From contig NZ_CP043575.1 of NCBI RefSeq assembly GCF_014076495.1, positions 3,844,001-3,908,000 on the forward strand: a stretch of DNA of 64,000 bases, written 5' to 3'. This DNA is from Comamonas koreensis. Lineage in GTDB: Bacteria; Pseudomonadota; Gammaproteobacteria; Burkholderiales; Burkholderiaceae_C. The number at the start of each line of letters is the position of its first letter. The first letter of the stretch is position 1. This document shows, piece by piece, positions 60,133 to 64,000 of the stretch. Both the position numbers and the translations under genes were made by a program. The notes under the pieces were generated by a model. The model was not told the origin of the DNA. It saw nothing but the letters and a program-made list of their open reading frames with translations, and searched no databases.

Positions 60133-60161
60133 CTTGTGATGTGGGGTGCAGGCTGAGGGGG

Positions 60162-60389
60162 ATGGAGGGCGTGCTTAATCTAAAAGGAGGATGGCCCGTC
60201 ATTGATCAGCGTTTTGCACTTTTGAGTAAAGAAGTTCGAGATGCGCGATGGCATCCATATTACGGAATGCGATCCCGCAATATAAAAATAGAACAACTGG
60301 ATGTATGCTCAGTATGCAGAAGTAGTTTCGGATTTCCGAAACGCTCAAAAATTAGGCACCATATTTTTCAAATTTCGGAATCCAGCTAA
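60162..60389 (+). CDS. Possible small protein
   Basis: 75 residues from MEGVLNLKGGWPV; weak start region. CSVCRSSFGF suggests a cysteine pair. Composition shifts to AT-rich at the end. Not recognised. Confidence 0.3.
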   Translation: MEGVLNLKGGWPVIDQRFALLSKEVRDARWHPYYGMRSRNIKIEQLDVCSVCRSSFGFPKRSKIRHHIFQISESS

Positions 60390-60727
60390 GTTCGCGGAAA
60401 AGCCATGGTTTTTCAACTTATCCACAGACTTGCGAACAAATTTATACCTGCAACTTAACCACAATTTTGCGCGTTGCGACTCTGCTATCATGAGTACCGT
60501 GTAGGAGGATCTTTTACAGAATCTCCTAACGCAGTGCACAAAGCAAAACGGCCATCCATTTCTGGATAGCCGATCACTTTGAGCAAACAAGAGCAGTCGC
60601 GAGGATCCCTAGAAAGAACCGCTTCTGCATTCTATTGCAGCCTCAAGTATACAGGGTTGAGCACTGCTGTGCATCAATATTTTTGTAAACAGAGGCTGCA
60701 TGGCCACTCGTGCTTGAAGGGCACAAC
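60390..60727. other. AT-rich leader before KilA-N
   Basis: 340 bp with no gene. It holds a stem TAGGAG...CTCCTA (about 60503-60530) and a stem CGGCCATCCA, TTTC, TGGATAGCCG (60549-60573). Both are in the likely 5' leader of the KilA-N gene. Confidence 0.4.
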
Positions 60728-61540
60728 ATGCAAACTCATCAATACTCTCTCACCCTCATCAGCCATCAGGTTCAGAACTCCATAGTGGAGCAGCGCGCGG
60801 TGGATGGCTACATCAATGCCACCGCCATGTGCAAAGCGGCTGGAAAGAAATTCGGCCACTATCGTGAAAACGATGGCACGGATGACTTCTTGGAGGCGCT
60901 ATCAGCGGATGTCGGAATTCCGATATCTAAACTAATTCAAGTGCTTAGGGGCGCAAACGTGACCCAAGGCACTTGGATTCATCCACAAGTAGCGATTCAT
61001 CTAGCTCAGTGGCTATCGCCTCAATTCGCCGTACAAGTATCCAAGTGGGTGTTCGACTGGATGAGTGGCAAAGGAGCACCCACCAAGCTCCCATACCACC
61101 TGGAGCGGCACTTGCTCAACCAGAACAAAATCCCGCTCGGATCCTTTTCCGTGCTACAGGAAATGACTAACTTTCTGGTCGGCCCGATGGAGGCTAATGG
61201 TTACCGCCTGCCAGAGAAGTGCATGCCCGATATCTCACATGCGAAGTTGTTGTGCAAGCACCTGCGCGATGAGCACGGCGTGAATACGGATGCCTTGGAA
61301 AAATACACGCACACGTTTCCTGACGGCCGTGAAGTGCAAGCAAACCTGTACCCAGTAGATTACCTTGGGGCATTCCGTCGCCTGATGGCCGAAGTATGGA
61401 TGCCGCGACACGCTGCTATCTACTTTAAGGCCAGGGATCCAGCAGCATTGCCCGCCCTGGACAAAATACTGCAATTGAGCCCACCAAAAACAAAACAAGC
61501 TCTGCCAGCAAATAAACCTCGGTTTAAGCGCTCCGCGTAA
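60728..61540 (+). CDS. KilA-N domain protein
   Basis: 270 residues from MQTHQYSLTLISHQ. The KilA-N core is RAVDGYINATAMCKAAGKKFGHY..., TWIHPQVAIHLAQWLSPQFAVQVSKWVFDWM. C-terminal half with PDISHAKLLCKHLRDEHG is not a known antirepressor domain. KilA-N proteins bind DNA and often modulate phage genes. Its terminator was split by the IS element. Confidence 0.85.
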   Translation: MQTHQYSLTLISHQVQNSIVEQRAVDGYINATAMCKAAGKKFGHYRENDGTDDFLEALSADVGIPISKLIQVLRGANVTQGTWIHPQVAIHLAQWLSPQFAVQVSKWVFDWMSGKGAPTKLPYHLERHLLNQNKIPLGSFSVLQEMTNFLVGPMEANGYRLPEKCMPDISHAKLLCKHLRDEHGVNTDALEKYTHTFPDGREVQANLYPVDYLGAFRRLMAEVWMPRHAAIYFKARDPAALPALDKILQLSPPKTKQALPANKPRFKRSA

Positions 61541-61606
61541 GAGCCTCTATCCCCCGACTTCAAACCCGCTAAGTGAACTGACCCCAAGAAGTTGGACAGT
61601 TGGAAG

Positions 61607-62443
61607 CTAGGGACTGAAGGCCTGAATCCGGTATTGCACCGGACTCAGGCCTTTTAGTTTTAGCTTGATGCGTTGGTGATTGTAGTAATGGATGTAGTGG
61701 TGAAGACCTTCTTGAAGCTGCGCCACACTGCTGAACTTGTTGAGGTGGAAGAACTCGGACTTCAAGGTTCCGAAGAAGCTCTCCATCGCTGCGTTATCCA
61801 AGCAATTGCCCCGACGTGACATGCTTTGCACCAGGCCATGATCGGCCAGCAAGCGGCGATAGGCACGACTTTGGTACTGCCAGCCCTGGTCGGAATGCAG
61901 CAATGGTTTTTCCTCCCTGCCCAGCTTGCCTAGCGCCTTGCGCAACATGTCACCCACCATCTTCAAGCGCGGTTGCGTATTCATCTGATAGCTCACCACC
62001 TCGCCATTGAATAGATCCATGACAGGCGACAGGTATAGCTTTTTACCCAAGACGTTGAACTCTGTCACGTCCGTCACCCATTTCTGGTTAGGCTGCTCGG
62101 CCATGAACTGGCGCTGCAACACATTGGCCACGTCCGCGTGCTGCCCGGCGCGATAGGAGCGATATTTCTTGGGCCGAACCAGGGACTTCATCCCCATTAC
62201 CTGCATCAGGCGCTGCACGCTCTTGTGGTTCACATGACAGCCATTGCGCTTGAGTTCAAGCGCAATACGCCGATAGCCATAGCGTCCTTTGTGAAGCTCG
62301 TAGACAGATCGGATCTGAGCCTTGAGCTCAGCGTATTTGTCGCCTCTCCTGTGCACTTGAGCCTGGTAATAGAAGGTGCTGCGCGCCAGCTTACCTGCCC
62401 GCAGCAAGTCCTTGAGGTCGTGATCTGGCCTTAGCTCAAGCAC
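61607..62443 (-). CDS. IS3-family transposase OrfB
   Basis: 278 residues. HTH_21-like start (RSVYELHKGRYGYRRIALEL), then rve integrase core with the DDE triad: WVTDVTEF, LHSDQGWQY and MESFFGTLKSE. Starts at a GTG overlapping the OrfA stop (TAGTG); an OrfAB fusion by -1 slip at AAAAAG near the OrfA end is likely. Intact. Confidence 0.92.
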   Translation of the reverse strand: MLELRPDHDLKDLLRAGKLARSTFYYQAQVHRRGDKYAELKAQIRSVYELHKGRYGYRRIALELKRNGCHVNHKSVQRLMQVMGMKSLVRPKKYRSYRAGQHADVANVLQRQFMAEQPNQKWVTDVTEFNVLGKKLYLSPVMDLFNGEVVSYQMNTQPRLKMVGDMLRKALGKLGREEKPLLHSDQGWQYQSRAYRRLLADHGLVQSMSRRGNCLDNAAMESFFGTLKSEFFHLNKFSSVAQLQEGLHHYIHYYNHQRIKLKLKGLSPVQYRIQAFSP

Positions 62444-62979
62444 TATCCGCGCTTTTTCTGCGCAGCTTGTTTTTTCGCCTGAACCAAGGCCTCCAATTTT
62501 TTTAGGTACGCCACCTCCGCGCGCAGGTACTTCACCTCTTTGAGCAAATCTGCGTGCGAACGCGTGTCGTCCGCAGACATAACTGCTTGTGCCTGTGCGG
62601 GCTTGGCTGTGGGTGGGTTTGGCATCTTCTTGGAGCGTCCTCTTGGCCGGGGTGCAAGTGCTTGCGGCCCACCGTCGTGATATTGCAGCTCCCAGGCGCT
62701 GATGACACCCGTGCCACCCCGGATATCAAACAAGGTAATCGTCTCTCGTGCAGACAGATCATCTCGCCACATCCGCTGCAACACTGCCAGTTTGAAGTCA
62801 GCGCTGTAGCGACTGAACTTCTTGCGCAACCCTGATAGGCCATGCTGCTGGTAGCTCTTTACCCAACGTCGCACTGTCGCTTGGTCGAGACCGTGAGCAT
62901 GGGCCAGTGCTCTGAACCCATGCTGCCCCTGCACGTAGCCCTGGACAACTTCCAGCTTGTAACTCTCGTCGTACTTCGC
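62443..62979 (-). CDS. IS3-family transposase OrfA
   Basis: 178 residues from MAKYDESYKLEVVQGYV. Two helix-turn-helix regions (GFRALAHAHGLDQATVRRWV and a second near 60-95) and a C-terminal leucine-rich coil (LLKEVKYLRAEVAYLKKLEAL). Longer than classic OrfA, as in the IS150 subgroup. Confidence 0.9.
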   Translation of the reverse strand, partial: AKYDESYKLEVVQGYVQGQHGFRALAHAHGLDQATVRRWVKSYQQHGLSGLRKKFSRYSADFKLAVLQRMWRDDLSARETITLFDIRGGTGVISAWELQYHDGGPQALAPRPRGRSKKMPNPPTAKPAQAQAVMSADDTRSHADLLKEVKYLRAEVAYLKKLEALVQAKKQAAQKKRG

Positions 62980-63067
62980 CATGAAAAACACCCCAAAGGT
63001 TGGATTGATGTCCAACTTTTGGGGTGCAGTTCAAAGCGCGGGTTTTTTAACACCCAGTGAAATGCCC

Positions 63068-63089
63068 AAGCCACCTCCGGGTGGCTTTT
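63068..63089 (+). terminator. Terminator hairpin
   Basis: AGCCACC, TCCG, GGTGGCT then TTT. Close behind the split terminator, so it may be the surviving stop for transcripts leaving the IS region. Confidence 0.65.
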
Positions 63090-63127
63090 CTTTTGCCTGC
63101 GCTGTAGCATCGCAGAAGGAGGCATCC

Positions 63128-63355
63128 ATGACCAATTCAGTAGACCCCTATATCGAGACCTTCCGCCTGCAGGCCGAGCGCATGGACGAGTTGGGCATCC
63201 CCTGCGACCCAGATGCAGCGATGGTGCTCCTCGCGCAGTTCATGGCCGAGATCGAGGGGAGCATCTCGGAGGAAGAGATGTTCTCCTTAGCCGAGATCGG
63301 TGGCCACCTTTTCCGCGAGGGCCTCCGACGGAAGATGGAAGGGAGTGGCAAGTAG
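63128..63355 (+). CDS. Small acidic hypothetical protein
   Basis: 75 residues (MTNSVDPYIETFRLQAERMDELG...). GGAGGCATCC precedes the ATG. Helical and acidic with a basic end; no family. Ends just before a terminator. Confidence 0.65.
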   Translation: MTNSVDPYIETFRLQAERMDELGIPCDPDAAMVLLAQFMAEIEGSISEEEMFSLAEIGGHLFREGLRRKMEGSGK

Positions 63356-63361
63356 CCAACC

Positions 63362-63383
63362 AACCGCCTCAGGGCGGTTTTTT
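63362..63383 (+). terminator. Terminator of the 63128 gene
   Basis: AACCGCC, loop, GGCGGTT followed by TTTT, seven bases after the stop. Confidence 0.8.
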
Positions 63384-63488
63384 GTTGCCCGGGTGGCCAT
63401 GAAGCCGCAGCAGCAAGATGCTCCGCCCCCTCGAATCCTCGTATTTGATGTGCTGTTGCTACAGCCCATATCAAAAAAAAAGAAACAT

Positions 63489-63528
63489 GTAGCATTTGCT
63501 ACTTGCATAGATCAGTAGCATTTGCTAC
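63489..63528. promoter_or_regulatory. Second CI operator pair
   Basis: Two exact copies of GTAGCATTTGCTAC at 63489-63502 and 63515-63528. They match the palindrome between cro and cI, 7.8 kb away, and would control a rightward early promoter, like the left operator of lambda. Confidence 0.78.
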
Positions 63529-63939
63529 AGTACACCCATCGCAGCAACGAACGCGAAACGACCGAAGGGGTAGCGATCCGGCCCCTGAACCGACTCGATG
63601 CAAGAGGAAGGTCTAGCTCCAGTGGAGCGCAGCTAGTTGCACCAGGCGATGGGTGGTTAGCGATTGCGCAGCCTCCGTCTTGTTCACGGTAAGTGATCAA
63701 CGCAGGTGCCGGGTGAACCGGTGTGTAGCGGATGTGAGTCCGGGGATCGAGCGCATGGGCGCTGACGATGGAGCAACTCAGCCAGGCCGCCTTAGCCTCA
63801 ACAGCTTCGACGCACATAGACGCTTTCAACGTCGCGCGCTGGGAATTGCACCCAGCGAGAGCTAAAAACGCAGACGCCGCCGGGACGGGTTCCCGGTAGC
63901 CAATAGCAGCTCAGTGCTGCGAAGGAGCAAACATGCGAG
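63529..63939 (+). other. Long early leader without clear gene
   Basis: About 410 bp right of the second operator. A frame at 63653-63865 is unconvincing. Many GC-rich short complementarities suggest a folded leader, possibly an antitermination site. GAAGGAG at 63921 precedes a four-codon frame at 63933. Confidence 0.4.
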
Positions 63940-64000
63940 ATGCATAAGCCGGAAAACCCGGCTGCCACCTGGCCGAGCAGTCTCTCGGAGTTGCCGATAG
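63940..64000 (+). CDS. Partial gene at the right edge
   Basis: ATG at 63940 opens a frame (MHKPENPAATWPSSLSELPI) that leaves the window. A four-codon frame starting at 63933 overlaps its start and uses the better-spaced GAAGGAG, so the real start is uncertain. Confidence 0.35.
   Translation, partial: MHKPENPAATWPSSLSELPI

Larger units (their letters stand above)
61574..63033 (-). mobile_element. IS3-family insertion sequence
   Basis: 1460 bp bounded by imperfect 25-bp inverted repeats (61574-61598 and 63009-63033; both begin TGAACTG and share AGTTGGACA; 21 of 25 match). AAG flanks both ends (61571-61573, 63034-63036), a 3-bp target duplication as usual for IS3. Two overlapping transposase frames. 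Confidence 0.93.
61562..63048 (+). terminator. Intrinsic terminator split by the IS element
   Basis: Left arm AAACCCGC (61562-61569) and right arm GCGGGTTT (63038-63045, then T to 63048) form a hairpin with loop TAAGC once the IS and one AAG are removed. It lies just after the KilA-N stop. Confidence 0.7.

Noticed and set aside
62443..62470. Canonical A6G slippery site for OrfAB
   Set aside because: The phase of AAAAAAC does not fit; only AAAAAG is in phase and it has five A, so frameshifting is likely but not certain.
1..64000. CRISPR array
   Set aside because: No series of regularly spaced identical repeats with variable spacers; the only regular array is the 23-bp iteron block.
1..64000. 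Complete tRNA genes in the prophage
   Set aside because: No cloverleaf with matching acceptor and anticodon arms was seen by eye; a tRNA scan would settle it.

Overview
The window comes from a GC-rich betaproteobacterium, most likely a member of the Comamonadaceae. Pointers are the codon use, two secreted proteins ending in IPTL-CTERM-like tails (common in this group), and a phage with a NinB/NinG and O/P-like early region. It is almost entirely accessory DNA. Species was assigned by impression only; no 16S or core gene is present.

1-5.8 kb: a rightward cluster of signalling and repair genes. It holds a Sir2-family deacylase with an FtsK-gamma-like N-terminal winged helix, a HAD-domain protein, three proteins I could not name, a PP2C-type phosphatase and a WYL-domain regulator. 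A short element with the pattern GCGACACA-NTTCGTCGC recurs before four of these genes, which suggests one regulon.

6.6-21.8 kb: a defence island. It carries a large SF2 helicase with a nuclease-like C-terminus; a complete type II CBASS operon (HNH-SAVED effector, CD-NTase, E1-E2 Cap2, JAB Cap3) divergent from an XRE regulator and an ImmA/IrrE-type metalloprotease; and a two-gene cassette (DUF4062-like sensor plus PhoD-like metallophosphatase) that I do not recognise as a named system. A P4-type tyrosine integrase lies next to a copy of the 3' end of ssrA (tmRNA), marking the island end.

21.8-64 kb: a siphovirus-type prophage, truncated on the right by the window edge. The late genes run leftward: terminase, DUF4055 portal, MuF, scaffold, capsid, head-tail genes, tail tube, G/GT chaperone with a GGGAAAC frameshift site, tape measure, tail tip, then the lysis genes holin, lysozyme, Rz and nested Rz1. 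Beyond the lysis genes sit an SOS-box-controlled pair of small genes and an SRAP protein. The early genes also run leftward (Cro-like protein, small regulators, O-like protein containing a 23-bp-period iteron array, P-like protein, NinB, NinG, Q-like protein). The rightward lysogenic side has the CI-type repressor followed by lipoproteins, a secreted protein, an IPTL-CTERM protein, two alpha-CTD-like proteins and a KilA-N protein. Three CI operators lie between cro and cI, and two more copies sit 8 kb away at 63.5 kb. An IS3-family element (61574-63033, AAG target duplication) has inserted into the loop of an intrinsic terminator.

The island and prophage appear to be tandem insertions at ssrA, with the intact ssrA and the prophage integrase expected to the right of the window.
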